A stretch of DNA of 34,442 nucleotides from Paenibacillus selenitireducens. GTDB taxonomy: Bacteria; Bacillota; Bacilli; Paenibacillales; Paenibacillaceae. A program made the translations under genes and the position numbers. Shown here piece by piece: positions 8,464-16,750 of the stretch (positions are counted from its first letter, which is position 1; the number at the start of each line of letters is the position of its first letter). The stretch spans positions 27-34,468 of the forward strand of contig NZ_MSZX01000027.1 in the NCBI RefSeq assembly GCF_002021565.1. Reading direction: 5' to 3'. The notes under the pieces were generated by a model. That model searched no databases. It saw nothing but the letters and a program-made list of their open reading frames with translations, and had not been told where the DNA came from.

Positions 8464-9996
8464 TTAGGTTTGCAATCCCAAGTATTGTCTAATCCCGTTC
8501 TTAATAGACTGCGCCACACGATTTTGGAAATCTTCCGTATAGAGGGCTGCTTCATCAGACTGATTCGATAAATAACCGACTTCCAGCAGAACGGCAGGCA
8601 TATCCGTCTCTCGTGTCACTTCCAAGCTCTTCTGGCGTACGCCTCGATCTGGAAGCTTAGTGCCTTGGATCAAATGACTGTGCATGACCTGTGCGAAGGC
8701 CTTACTCTTATCTTCCCGAGTATAATAGGTTTCCGTACCCGTGATCGAAGACTTATTTAGGATGCTGTTTGCATGAATTGAAATAAATAAGTTCGCTTGA
8801 ACCTGCTTCGCGAGTGCCACCCGGTCACTGCGTTTCACATACGTGTCATCCGACCGTGTCAGAATAATCTCAACATCCGGATCGTTACGGAATAGCTCAG
8901 CAACCTTCAGAGCCTCTGCTAAATTGAAATCTTTCTCATAGCGGTTATTCTTACTGCTCGTTCCCGGATCGCTTCCCCCATGACCCGCATCAATGACAAC
9001 GACATACTTGCCTGATTGCGGCGGGTTAACGGCGGTTCCTGTCCCCGTACTTGTGCCTGTATCCGACGTACTGCCATTAAGATCAACTATAATCGTATTG
9101 GGATCTTTGGTGGTGTAGAGGCTGAAAGACTGACTCTGCTTGATATCCATTACGATACGTACCGTTGATGGACTATTGGAGAAAAGTGAGAATCGAATTT
9201 TGCTAACAATGGCGTGACCTTGCACTTGCAGCTCACCTTGTCCATTCGTGCCGAAAATTTGACTGTTGAAGAATTGATCAGCGAATTTCGCATTCGGAAT
9301 ATCGATGACAATACGATCAGGATTCGACAGTCGCTGCGATTTAGGCAATAAACCGTCTTTGCTAACACCTACAACTAGGCGATTATCCTCGAACGTGACC
9401 GTCTGTACTTCCGTCAGCTCATCAGCGACTTGCATCCCATTTTCTAGATCCGCCTCATTCAAATCTTCATTCGTGTTCCTATTTTTATCCTGATCCTTCG
9501 GTGTCGTTGTACCACCTTGCTCTGGTTCTGGAGATGTTGTCGGCAGTTCCGGCTGCGTTACTTCAGAGCCAAAATCCGACGTGAACAAATACACCGATTT
9601 GCTTTCATTTTCCCAATTGACGACAAGCCCCATCTGTTCTCCGACAAATCGGAGCGGAACAAGCGTCGTATCTGATATTAGAGTAGGAGGCATGTCCAAT
9701 GAGACCTTCTTGCCATCCACTGTCGCCCATTTCTGATCTACGGCAAGCATCATGGACTTCTTGTCATTATGTATGGAGGCCGTGCGTGTCTTTTTATCCC
9801 AATCCACCTGAAAACCTAGCTCCTCAACGACGACACGAATTGGAATCATTGTTGAATTCTGAATTATTTGCCCTTCAGTAGAAGGAGCTAACGAGATACC
9901 GTTCAAATACATCTGGTGCCCCGCATTAGCATGACTCAAACTCGGTAACATGAACAACATCAAACAGAACAACACTACAGCACCAATTTTTTTCAT
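8464..9996 (-). CDS. N-acetylmuramoyl-L-alanine amidase with stalk and AMIN domains, copy 2
   Basis: This 510-residue protein is a paralogue of 6198-7727, with a signal peptide (1-24), stalk domain (28-140), linker (155-192), AMIN domain (195-310) and Amidase_3 domain (330-510). Zinc/catalytic residues H339, E354, H408 and E472 are all kept, so both copies look active. The linker is highly charged (Lys/Asp/Glu/Asn), unlike the Gly/Asn linker of copy 1. Ribosome binding site AGGAGAAAAGG directly precedes the ATG. It forms a unit with the downstream GerMN lipoprotein. Part of the stalk-domain coding DNA is far closer to copy 1 than the rest of the gene (see findings). Confidence 0.93.
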   Translation of the reverse strand: MKKIGAVVLFCLMLFMLPSLSHANAGHQMYLNGISLAPSTEGQIIQNSTMIPIRVVVEELGFQVDWDKKTRTASIHNDKKSMMLAVDQKWATVDGKKVSLDMPPTLISDTTLVPLRFVGEQMGLVVNWENESKSVYLFTSDFGSEVTQPELPTTSPEPEQGGTTTPKDQDKNRNTNEDLNEADLENGMQVADELTEVQTVTFEDNRLVVGVSKDGLLPKSQRLSNPDRIVIDIPNAKFADQFFNSQIFGTNGQGELQVQGHAIVSKIRFSLFSNSPSTVRIVMDIKQSQSFSLYTTKDPNTIIVDLNGSTSDTGTSTGTGTAVNPPQSGKYVVVIDAGHGGSDPGTSSKNNRYEKDFNLAEALKVAELFRNDPDVEIILTRSDDTYVKRSDRVALAKQVQANLFISIHANSILNKSSITGTETYYTREDKSKAFAQVMHSHLIQGTKLPDRGVRQKSLEVTRETDMPAVLLEVGYLSNQSDEAALYTEDFQNRVAQSIKNGIRQYLGLQT

Positions 9997-10072
9997 CCTT
10001 TTCTCCTGTCCTTCATAAATTAGACTTTAGTTCGTACAATATCAAACCGCTCGACATCTAGCTATAAAATAA

Positions 10073-10099
10073 GACACCCAAAACTTTACAAAAGTTGCG
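10073..10099 (-). promoter_or_regulatory. Candidate ECF-sigma promoter of amidase copy 2
   Basis: On the minus strand CGCAACTTTTGTA (from 10099) is followed after about 17 bases by GTGTCTTATT (TGTC at 10076-10073). The -35 block matches that upstream of amidase copy 1 base for base; the -10 has TGTC instead of CGTC, so this copy may be weaker or differently tuned. Confidence 0.45.
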
Positions 10100-10107
10100 G
10101 TTTAAAA

Positions 10108-10156
10108 CAAAAAAATAAGAGCTTCAACCTTTGTCTCGCCAAAGGAATTGAAGCTC
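10108..10156 (-). terminator. Terminator after leuD
   Basis: Arms 10140-10156 and 10119-10133 form a long stem on the minus strand (GAGCTTCAA and CCTTTG blocks both paired) followed by TTATTTTTTTG. It ends the leuCD transcript before the amidase promoter. Confidence 0.8.
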
Positions 10157-10185
10157 CGATCCATAGATACGAATTCAAATCTGTA

Positions 10186-10779
10186 TTATGCTAGATTCCG
10201 TTGTTGCTCATAAGCCAAAATTTTATCTTCATGCTGCAGTGTAAGACCAATATCATCTAACCCTTGCAACAAGAATTGACGGCGGTGTTCATCCAAATCG
10301 AACTGGATTTCCAAACCATACTCATCGGTCAGTTTTTTGTTATCCAAATCAACGGACAACTTGTATCCATCATGCTGTGCCGTACGCTGGAACAAATCTT
10401 CAACTTGTTCTTCGGATAACTTAATCGGCAATATTCCATTCTTAAAACAGTTATTGTAGAAGATATCTGCAAAAGAAGGTGCGATAACACAACGGAAGCC
10501 GTAGTCAAGAATCGCCCAAGGCGCATGCTCACGGGAGGATCCGCATCCAAAGTTAACGCGGGAAATAAGTACTGAAGCACCGTCATAACGCGGTTTGTTC
10601 AATTCGAAGGCTGTATTCACATCGCCATTCTCATGAAATCTCCATTCGAAGAATAGAAACTGCCCGAACCCAGAACGCTCAATACGTTTCAAAAATTGTT
10701 TTGGGATAATTGCATCTGTATCTACATTTACGCGGTCAACCGGACCAACAATACCTGTAAGCTGTTTAAATGGTTCCAT
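10186..10779 (-). CDS. leuD: 3-isopropylmalate dehydratase small subunit
   Basis: I take the ATG at 10779 ([10 protein letters not shown]), which has GAGAGGGG upstream and gives 197 residues, close to the usual ~200; an in-frame TTG at 10824 would add 15 unrelated residues. LeuD features include [15 protein letters not shown] and the [14 protein letters not shown]-like stretch (here [14 protein letters not shown]). With LeuC it isomerises 2-isopropylmalate to 3-isopropylmalate in leucine synthesis, in the cytoplasm. It lies 49 bases downstream of leuC and precedes a terminator, so leuCD is a stand-alone operon, apart from any leuA/leuB genes. Confidence 0.96.
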   Translation of the reverse strand: MEPFKQLTGIVGPVDRVNVDTDAIIPKQFLKRIERSGFGQFLFFEWRFHENGDVNTAFELNKPRYDGASVLISRVNFGCGSSREHAPWAILDYGFRCVIAPSFADIFYNNCFKNGILPIKLSEEQVEDLFQRTAQHDGYKLSVDLDNKKLTDEYGLEIQFDLDEHRRQFLLQGLDDIGLTLQHEDKILAYEQQRNLA

Positions 10780-10828
10780 TGTTTTATTTCCCCTCTCATC
10801 TATCACATTCAGGACTTCGTCCAACAGA

Positions 10829-12244
10829 TTAGTTCGCTGCTTTCAATTCCCAGTCACGCACGTCTACGAAATGACCTTTAATTGCCGCTGCTGCAGCCAT
10901 TGCAGGAGATACCAAATGCGTACGCCCACCGCGTCCTTGCCGTCCTTCAAAGTTCCGGTTCGATGTGGAAGCACAACGTTGACCTGGTTGCAAGACGTCG
11001 GGGTTCATTGCTAGACACATACTGCAACCCGCATCGCGCCACTCGAAGCCCGCTTCGGTAAAGATTTTATCCAAGCCTTCTTTTTCCGCTTGAATCTTAA
11101 CGCGTCCTGATCCTGGAACGACAATCGCCGTCACTTGACTAGATACTTGATATCCGCGAGCAATCTCGGCTGCTGCACGCAAATCCTCAATCCGGCCGTT
11201 CGTGCAAGAACCGATAAATACATAATCAATTCCAATCTCAGAGATCGGTGTGCCTGGTTTCAGATCCATATATTCAAGCGCCTTTTCGGCTGCTTTACGT
11301 TCATTCTCGGAAGTGAAGTCAGTAGGGTTCGGTACCGTTGCAGTAATATTTGTACCCATACCCGGACTCGTTCCCCAAGTTACTTGCGGGATCAGGCTGT
11401 CTACATCGAAATCAACGACAAGATCATAGGTTGCGTCTGCGTCGGAAGCAAGTTGTTTCCAAGCTGCAACCGCTTGATCATAAGCTTCACCTTGTGGAGC
11501 ATATTGGCGATCACGCAAGTATTCGAAAGTTACTTCGTCTGGAGCGATCAAACCTGCTCTAGCACCCGCTTCGATCGACATGTTACATACGGTCATACGC
11601 TCTTCCATCGTCAATTGGCGAATCGCTTCACCTGTATATTCAATCACATAACCTGTTGCAAAGTCCGTGCCGTATTTCGCGATCACGCCAAGAATTAAGT
11701 CTTTCGCTGTAACGCCTGGCTTACGGGAGCCGACAAAACGCACTTCCATCGTTTTGGCTTTGGTCTGTTGCAAACATTGGGTCGCAAGTACGTGTTCAAC
11801 TTCACTTGTGCCGATACCGAATGCCAATGCACCGAACGCACCGTGTGTTGATGTGTGGCTATCGCCGCAGACAATCGTCTTGCCCGGATGCGTTAATCCA
11901 AGCTCAGGACCCATAACGTGCACAACACCTTGGTCAAGACTATCCAAGTCATAACAGGTAACGCCAAAATCAGCACAGTTCTTCGATAATGTATCAATTT
12001 GTTGTTTGGAGATCGGATCTGTAATATTGAAGCGATCCTTCGTTGGTACGTTATGGTCCATCGTTGCAAACGTTAGCTCAGGACGACGTACTTTACGGTT
12101 CGTCAAACGCAATCCTTCAAAGGCTTGCGGAGACGTTACTTCATGAACTAAATGAAGATCAATATACAGAATGCTCGGTTTACCTTCTTCTTGATGAATC
12201 ACATGATTATCCCAAATTTTCTCAAACATCGTTTTTTTCGCCAT
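10829..12244 (-). CDS. leuC: 3-isopropylmalate dehydratase large subunit
   Basis: This 471-residue aconitase-family protein is of usual length. It has the 4Fe-4S ligand motifs IGSCTNGR and [10 protein letters not shown], the early active-site stretch MDHNVPT, and [13 protein letters not shown]. It binds the labile iron-sulfur cluster used to dehydrate/rehydrate isopropylmalate and works with LeuD encoded just downstream. The ATG at 12244 follows a GAGGTG site. It is divergent from a LysR-type gene with a palindrome between them, suggesting LysR-type control rather than the leucine T-box of Bacillus ilv-leu operons. Confidence 0.97.
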   Translation of the reverse strand: MAKKTMFEKIWDNHVIHQEEGKPSILYIDLHLVHEVTSPQAFEGLRLTNRKVRRPELTFATMDHNVPTKDRFNITDPISKQQIDTLSKNCADFGVTCYDLDSLDQGVVHVMGPELGLTHPGKTIVCGDSHTSTHGAFGALAFGIGTSEVEHVLATQCLQQTKAKTMEVRFVGSRKPGVTAKDLILGVIAKYGTDFATGYVIEYTGEAIRQLTMEERMTVCNMSIEAGARAGLIAPDEVTFEYLRDRQYAPQGEAYDQAVAAWKQLASDADATYDLVVDFDVDSLIPQVTWGTSPGMGTNITATVPNPTDFTSENERKAAEKALEYMDLKPGTPISEIGIDYVFIGSCTNGRIEDLRAAAEIARGYQVSSQVTAIVVPGSGRVKIQAEKEGLDKIFTEAGFEWRDAGCSMCLAMNPDVLQPGQRCASTSNRNFEGRQGRGGRTHLVSPAMAAAAAIKGHFVDVRDWELKAAN

Positions 12245-12329
12245 TATTATTCACCTCATCATCGATTCGAAACCCTTCAGAATCGCGGTTACTGCTCATT
12301 TTCCGCACGCCATTCTGTTCTTTGCTTGA

Positions 12330-12359
12330 ATAATAGCATGGTTTTATTCATTGTTCCAA
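12330..12359 (-). promoter_or_regulatory. leuC: Candidate sigma-A promoter of leuCD
   Basis: On the minus strand TTGGAA (12359-12354) and TATTAT (12335-12330) are separated by 18 bases, giving a leader of about 80 bases before leuC. The palindrome at 12368-12386 lies just upstream of this -35, a usual place for a LysR-type activator. Confidence 0.5.
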
Positions 12360-12367
12360 GATATAAT

Positions 12368-12386
12368 AACTATAAGCTTTATAGTT
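12368..12386. promoter_or_regulatory. Candidate LysR-type operator between leuC and lysR-type gene
   Basis: A perfect inverted repeat of 8-bp arms (AACTATAA / TTATAGTT) with a 3-base spacer contains a T-N11-A core typical of LysR-type binding sites. A second small palindrome cluster (GTTATAAC at 12391-12398 overlapping ATAACGTTAT at 12394-12403) lies nearer the regulator gene and could be the autoregulatory site. Confidence 0.5.
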
Positions 12387-12430
12387 TTTGGTTATAACGT
12401 TATCATCTCGAATGAACGATCGGAGGTTCT

Positions 12431-13348
12431 ATGGAACTACGTCAATTACAATACGCCATTCAAATTGCGGCAGAGCGAAATTTCTCCCGCGCAGCCGAGA
12501 AGCTGCATATTGCTCAACCCTCACTCAGTCAACAATTATCGAAGTTGGAAAAAGAAATCGGCGTGCTGCTCTTCCAACGGAACACGAACTCCGTTGAACT
12601 GACTCATGCAGGCGAAGCCTTTATCACCCAAGCACAGAAAATCATTGATGCAATGGAGCAGCTGAAACAAGAGATGGCGGATATTTCAAATACGCGCACA
12701 GGGAAAGTCGTCGTTGGCAGCATGCCGATTACAGGCTCGCATATTCTCCCTCACGTTCTGCCGGCCTTCCAAGCAAAGTATCCTGACATTGAGATTGTGC
12801 TCGTGGAAGATACATCAGCGGATTTGGAGAAATTAACAGCAAACGGCCAGACCGATTTCTCCCTCTTATCGCTCCCGCTTCATGAACCCGCATTAACGTA
12901 TGAAACGATCGTGGAGGAAAAAATCGTGTTGGCCGTTCCGCCGAACCATATTTTAGCCGCGCTGTCGAATTGCAATCCTTCGAACCTCATTCGAATCGAA
13001 GATTTAAAGAATGAACCCTTCATCGTACTTAAAAAGGGGCAGGGATTTCGCCAGATTACGATAGAATTATGCCAGGCGGCTGGATTTACGCCGCGAATCG
13101 TGTTCGAGAGCAGCAATATGGAGACCGTGCAATCTCTTGTTGCCGCAGGCATGGGCATCGCCTTCGTTCCACATTTTATCGCACGAGCGAAGCGAAGTGA
13201 ATTTATCCCCGCATATTTAGCGATCGAAGATCCTTCGCCCAAGCGCACCCTCGTGATTGCCTATCGCAAAGGACGTTATTTGTCCAAGGCCGCTGAAGCA
13301 TTTATTGAAGTGTTTAAAACAACGATGCGTGAACAATTCCAATCTTAA
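12431..13348 (+). CDS. LysR-type transcriptional regulator
   Basis: This 305-residue protein has the N-terminal winged HTH of the family (about residues 1-60; FSRAAEKLHIAQPSLSQQLSKLE is the HTH, and the wing is near LFQRNTNSVELTHAG) followed by a periplasmic-binding-protein-like effector domain (about 90-295). The ATG has GATCGGAGG upstream. It is divergent from leuC with 186 bases between them, so leuCD is the natural candidate target, and a leucine-pathway intermediate a plausible effector; neither is proven by sequence. Regulators of this shape include AlsR, GltC and CynR types, and I cannot choose among them. Confidence 0.93.
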   Translation: MELRQLQYAIQIAAERNFSRAAEKLHIAQPSLSQQLSKLEKEIGVLLFQRNTNSVELTHAGEAFITQAQKIIDAMEQLKQEMADISNTRTGKVVVGSMPITGSHILPHVLPAFQAKYPDIEIVLVEDTSADLEKLTANGQTDFSLLSLPLHEPALTYETIVEEKIVLAVPPNHILAALSNCNPSNLIRIEDLKNEPFIVLKKGQGFRQITIELCQAAGFTPRIVFESSNMETVQSLVAAGMGIAFVPHFIARAKRSEFIPAYLAIEDPSPKRTLVIAYRKGRYLSKAAEAFIEVFKTTMREQFQS

Positions 13349-13351
13349 ACA

Positions 13352-13377
13352 GGAAATACCTCTTAATAGGTATTTCC
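13352..13377. terminator. Hairpin between convergent lysR-type and GH3 genes
   Basis: A perfect 10-bp inverted repeat (13352-13361 with 13368-13377, 6-base loop) spans the tail of the GH3 gene; the GH3 stop codon lies in the loop. Neither side has a strong T-run, so it may be a weak shared terminator or an mRNA 3'-end stabiliser. Confidence 0.45.
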
Positions 13378-15249
13378 CTCTCCAACTTCAAATAAGGTCT
13401 GACCTCTCAAATCCGGAATCATGACAGGCAATTTCCCTGAGGGTTCAATTATGCCCAGGGCTGCTCGAATACCGGCAGGCAAATTTGCTGTCTTACGATC
13501 CCCATACACCGCTAAATAAGCATGAATATCCGGTAGATAACGAATATCATAAGGCGCGCCGACAGATAAGACGGCCGCTTTTTTGTTCGCTTGTTTCAAT
13601 TGTTTCCATAGTTGCTGCGCGGCTTGCCGTTGTTTTTTATCCGTATTCAAGTTTCTAGTAACAATCAAAATCGAATCGGATGCCTTCATCTGAGCTACCT
13701 TCGACTCCGATAAAGCCCCTGTTAAATCGTACCCTACCACACTTATCACTTGTTTTGAATTTTTTAGCTGGGTTTGGATCTGTCGTTTAACTTCTGACAA
13801 TAACTTGGCTGTCGCAAAAACATGGATCTTACCCTCTGATTTCATTTGAAATGGAAGTACATGATCCTCATTATTCAACAGGGTTACAGCATGCTCTGCG
13901 ACCTCCTGCTCTTTCCGTCGCGCTTCCGCATCCTGAAGACGTTGTTCCGCTCGTTTCCACTGTTCTTCATAAGACAGCATGTTATCCGCTTCAAACAAAC
14001 CGTATGTATATTTCAGCTTCAAAATTCGCTCAACACTTTGATTGATTTGTTGTTCCGATAAGGTACCGTTACGAACAGATTGAGCAATCCAAGCAATCGA
14101 TTTCTCGGGATCTGGTGGAATTAATACAATATCAGCACCGGCTTGAATCGCCATAAGCACGGCTTCCTTGTCTCCGAAATTCGAAGATATGGCCTGCATT
14201 TCTAAGGAATCCGTGACGATGATCCCATCATAATGCATTTCATTACGTAGTACATCGGTTAAGAAGTACGAAGATAACGTGGCTGGAATATGAATTTTGG
14301 AGCCATCTTTTTTTGAAATCACCGTCTTCGTCTCCAATTTGGGATAGGTGATGTGCGCTGTCATAATCATATCCACCCCGTTCGCGATGGCTTCACGAAA
14401 AGGGACCCATTCGATTTGTTCAAGTCTTTCCCGATCATACGGAATGGATGGCAGTCCGAGATGTGAATCCGTCTCGGTATCTCCATGACCCGGAAAATGC
14501 TTTACCGCAGCGGGCATCCCCGCTTCATGAAGGCCATTCATTACCGAGATGCCCATCTGTGATACGGCAGCGGGATCCGATCCGAAGGAACGAATACCGA
14601 TTACCGGATTATCAGGATTGTTGTTCACATCCAAATCTGGAGCAAAGTTCAGATTAAAGCCAAAAGACTTGATATCCTCACCAATGAACTTCCCCGTAGT
14701 TTCCGCGTCCACCACATTGCCCGTTGCCCCTAACGCCATATTCCCAGCATACAAAGGCATCCAAGGTAACCGAGTAACCGCTCCACCTTCCTGATCGATC
14801 GCTACCCATAACGGCGTCTTATCCGATGCAGCTTTCAGATCATGTATTAACCGGACCGTTTTTTCTGCGGATTCTAAGTTTCTTTGAAACAAAATAACGC
14901 CGCCATATTGCTGCTTACGAATCCGATCCGGTACTTGCTCTCCCGCACGAAGATGTAACGTATCCATATCGACGATCATCATTTGTGCGGCTTTTTGCTC
15001 TAAAGACATCTGATTCAATTTCTCTTGGATGTATGTATTCTTAGCAAGCTCCTGCTTCTGCTTTGTTTCATCCTCAGATGGGGGAGCAGGCTTTGAGGGA
15101 CTTGGTCTCTGCTCCTGAGTTGTTTCTGCTGATCCCTTCCCTGAAGTACTGGACTGCGAATTGACTCGAGTCTGATTTACATAAATGTAAGCAGCGAAGA
15201 CGACAATACATAACGATAGCATCGTGATCCAAAGCCCTGTTTTTTTCAT
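13363..15249 (-). CDS. Secreted or membrane-anchored GH3 beta-N-acetylhexosaminidase (NagZ-like)
   Basis: This 628-residue protein starts with one hydrophobic segment (about residues 6-24, signal anchor or signal peptide), a Ser/Pro/Lys/Glu-rich linker (30-70), a GH3 catalytic barrel (about 75-410) and a C-terminal GH3 domain (about 440-625). The NagZ signature KHFPGHGDTETDSHLGLP (residues 250-267) includes the Asp/His general acid-base loop (D261, H263); the nucleophile is D347 in VTDSLEMQ. The two-domain form resembles Gram-positive NagZ (B. subtilis YbbD), which removes GlcNAc from muropeptides outside the cell during wall recycling. The ATG has GAAAGGAAGGG upstream. It is a single-gene unit. 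Confidence 0.9.
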   Translation of the reverse strand: MKKTGLWITMLSLCIVVFAAYIYVNQTRVNSQSSTSGKGSAETTQEQRPSPSKPAPPSEDETKQKQELAKNTYIQEKLNQMSLEQKAAQMMIVDMDTLHLRAGEQVPDRIRKQQYGGVILFQRNLESAEKTVRLIHDLKAASDKTPLWVAIDQEGGAVTRLPWMPLYAGNMALGATGNVVDAETTGKFIGEDIKSFGFNLNFAPDLDVNNNPDNPVIGIRSFGSDPAAVSQMGISVMNGLHEAGMPAAVKHFPGHGDTETDSHLGLPSIPYDRERLEQIEWVPFREAIANGVDMIMTAHITYPKLETKTVISKKDGSKIHIPATLSSYFLTDVLRNEMHYDGIIVTDSLEMQAISSNFGDKEAVLMAIQAGADIVLIPPDPEKSIAWIAQSVRNGTLSEQQINQSVERILKLKYTYGLFEADNMLSYEEQWKRAEQRLQDAEARRKEQEVAEHAVTLLNNEDHVLPFQMKSEGKIHVFATAKLLSEVKRQIQTQLKNSKQVISVVGYDLTGALSESKVAQMKASDSILIVTRNLNTDKKQRQAAQQLWKQLKQANKKAAVLSVGAPYDIRYLPDIHAYLAVYGDRKTANLPAGIRAALGIIEPSGKLPVMIPDLRGQTLFEVGEGNTY

Positions 15250-15308
15250 GAAACGATCCCTTCCTTTCTACGTATTATTCACTCAGAATTTATTAAATTG
15301 AAAAATTA

Positions 15309-15317
15309 TGCTATAAT
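15309..15317 (+). promoter_or_regulatory. Extended -10 promoter of the SEC-C gene
   Basis: TGCTATAAT is a consensus extended -10 element 34 bases upstream of the GTG start. No strong -35 is seen at the right distance, which is common for extended -10 promoters. Confidence 0.5.
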
Positions 15318-15350
15318 TTCTTTTTAGCCCTTTTTTCTAGGAGGTACTCC

Positions 15351-16691
15351 GTGATTCATAATGTCGGAAGAAATGATCCGTGCCCATGTGGCAGCGGGAA
15401 GAAATTCAAAAAATGCTGTATGAACAAGAGTCAAGAAGAAAAACAGGATAACAAGATTATTATCCCTGTTTCCCAGAAAAATGCACAAAGCGTGAATACG
15501 CTTGTAGAAGGTTGGTTCGCTGATCAGCCATCTTATCGTATGGTAGCAGATCATGTTGTGAGCAGCATGACTGATTTATATAGCTGGGAACAAATTACGG
15601 AAGCTCTCCATGTATGGCATGCTTATACGAATCAGACTCAACCAACAGTTCGTAAAGCTGAAACGTTAACAGCTGCATTAGAGTACTACATTGCGCAAGC
15701 TCATGGCTATGACCAAGTCACGCAATCAAGCCTTGCAACCAAATATGGCGTATCTTCGGGTACGATTTCGAAATGGGTCCAACAAATTCGGGAATGTATG
15801 GACGAGCATCCTTGCTATGATCCTCTCGATCAGCGGATTCCGCAATTACGTCATATGTTAACGGAACAGAAAATGCAACATATTGACAAGCTGCTGGCAG
15901 AACAAAAATTCTCTTCAGTTAATGAAGCGAAGGACTATATGCTTCAGCTTATCAATCAAGGGAAGATTTCTCAAGGGATGAAGACCGAGACGATCGAAGA
16001 GGAAGCGCAAGAAATCCTTTATGAAGCCTGGGAAGAGCCCTCACCTTCTGTACGGACAACATTAGCCAAAAAAGCACTGGAGCTAGACCCGAACAACAGC
16101 GATGCGTTCAACATCTTAGCAGAAAGTGCGACAACAGCACCAGAACAATCCATCGGATTGTATGAAGAAGGTATGCGTGTAGGATTAGCGTCGCTAGGAA
16201 CGGCCTTTATTCACCAGAACAAAGGCCGGGTATGGGATTCTGTCCGTATTCGCCCTTATCTTCGATCCAAAGCTGGATTTGCAAGAAAATGCATGGAGCT
16301 CGGCCGCATGAAAGAATCCATTCTTCATAATGAAGAACTGATTGCTCTGGATGCTGCAGATCATTTGCACGTGCATAACCCATTAATCACCGCATTTATT
16401 GAAATGAAACAACTTCAACGTGCGGCAAGCTTGATCGACAGCTATAACGCAGATCCATCCATTTCATTTGCCTACAATCGTGTGCTTGTGGAGTATGAAA
16501 TGAATGGGATTTCGGACCGCTTGAGCCAATTATGGACTGAGGCGCAACAGAAATCCCCTGAGACAGCTGTCTATCTGTTGAGCACCAAAAAATTGCCAAC
16601 ATTTAAAAGCGAATCCGTGCAATATGTACTTGGACACCGTCATTTATGGGAAGTACATGCGGAACTGCTTCAATGGGCCAAAAAACAATAA
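15351..16691 (+). CDS. SEC-C zinc-motif protein with HTH segment and TPR-like repeats
   Basis: The 446-residue protein starts at GTG with AGGAGG 6 bases upstream. Residues 5-24 form a SEC-C zinc motif (Cys11, Cys13, Cys22, Cys23 in CPCGSGKKFKKCC), the same module found at the C-terminus of SecA. Residues about 100-147 contain a helix-turn-helix-like stretch (TQSSLATKYGVSSGTISKW), and residues about 215-410 are helical and TPR-like (AKKALELDPNNSDAFNILAE). An N-terminal SEC-C with an HTH and TPR region is an unusual combination. Possible roles are a nucleic-acid-binding regulator or an adaptor; I cannot assign one. It is monocistronic, with its own promoter and terminator. Confidence 0.85.
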   Translation: MIHNVGRNDPCPCGSGKKFKKCCMNKSQEEKQDNKIIIPVSQKNAQSVNTLVEGWFADQPSYRMVADHVVSSMTDLYSWEQITEALHVWHAYTNQTQPTVRKAETLTAALEYYIAQAHGYDQVTQSSLATKYGVSSGTISKWVQQIRECMDEHPCYDPLDQRIPQLRHMLTEQKMQHIDKLLAEQKFSSVNEAKDYMLQLINQGKISQGMKTETIEEEAQEILYEAWEEPSPSVRTTLAKKALELDPNNSDAFNILAESATTAPEQSIGLYEEGMRVGLASLGTAFIHQNKGRVWDSVRIRPYLRSKAGFARKCMELGRMKESILHNEELIALDAADHLHVHNPLITAFIEMKQLQRAASLIDSYNADPSISFAYNRVLVEYEMNGISDRLSQLWTEAQQKSPETAVYLLSTKKLPTFKSESVQYVLGHRHLWEVHAELLQWAKKQ

Positions 16692-16704
16692 TAACTTAAC
16701 CATG

Positions 16705-16743
16705 AAAAGAGCTGAGATCGACAAATACGATCACAGCTCTTTT
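16705..16743. terminator. Bidirectional terminator between SEC-C gene and mtnU
   Basis: AAAAGAGCTG at 16705-16714 pairs with its complement near 16734-16743, with an inner GATCG/CGATC extension. A-run and T-run flanks on both sides make it usable by both convergent genes; the mtnU stop is only 8 bases away. Confidence 0.8.
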
Positions 16744-16750
16744 GGTTTTC

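Noticed and set aside
11135-11698. 187-codon plus-strand open frame inside leuC
   Set aside because: It lies wholly antisense to leuC and its translation shows no domain.
12260-12330. T-box-like ACCGCG in the leuC leader (minus strand GTAACCGCGA)
   Set aside because: The essential TGG before ACCGCG is missing, the leader is about 80 bases, and there is no stem I or terminator.
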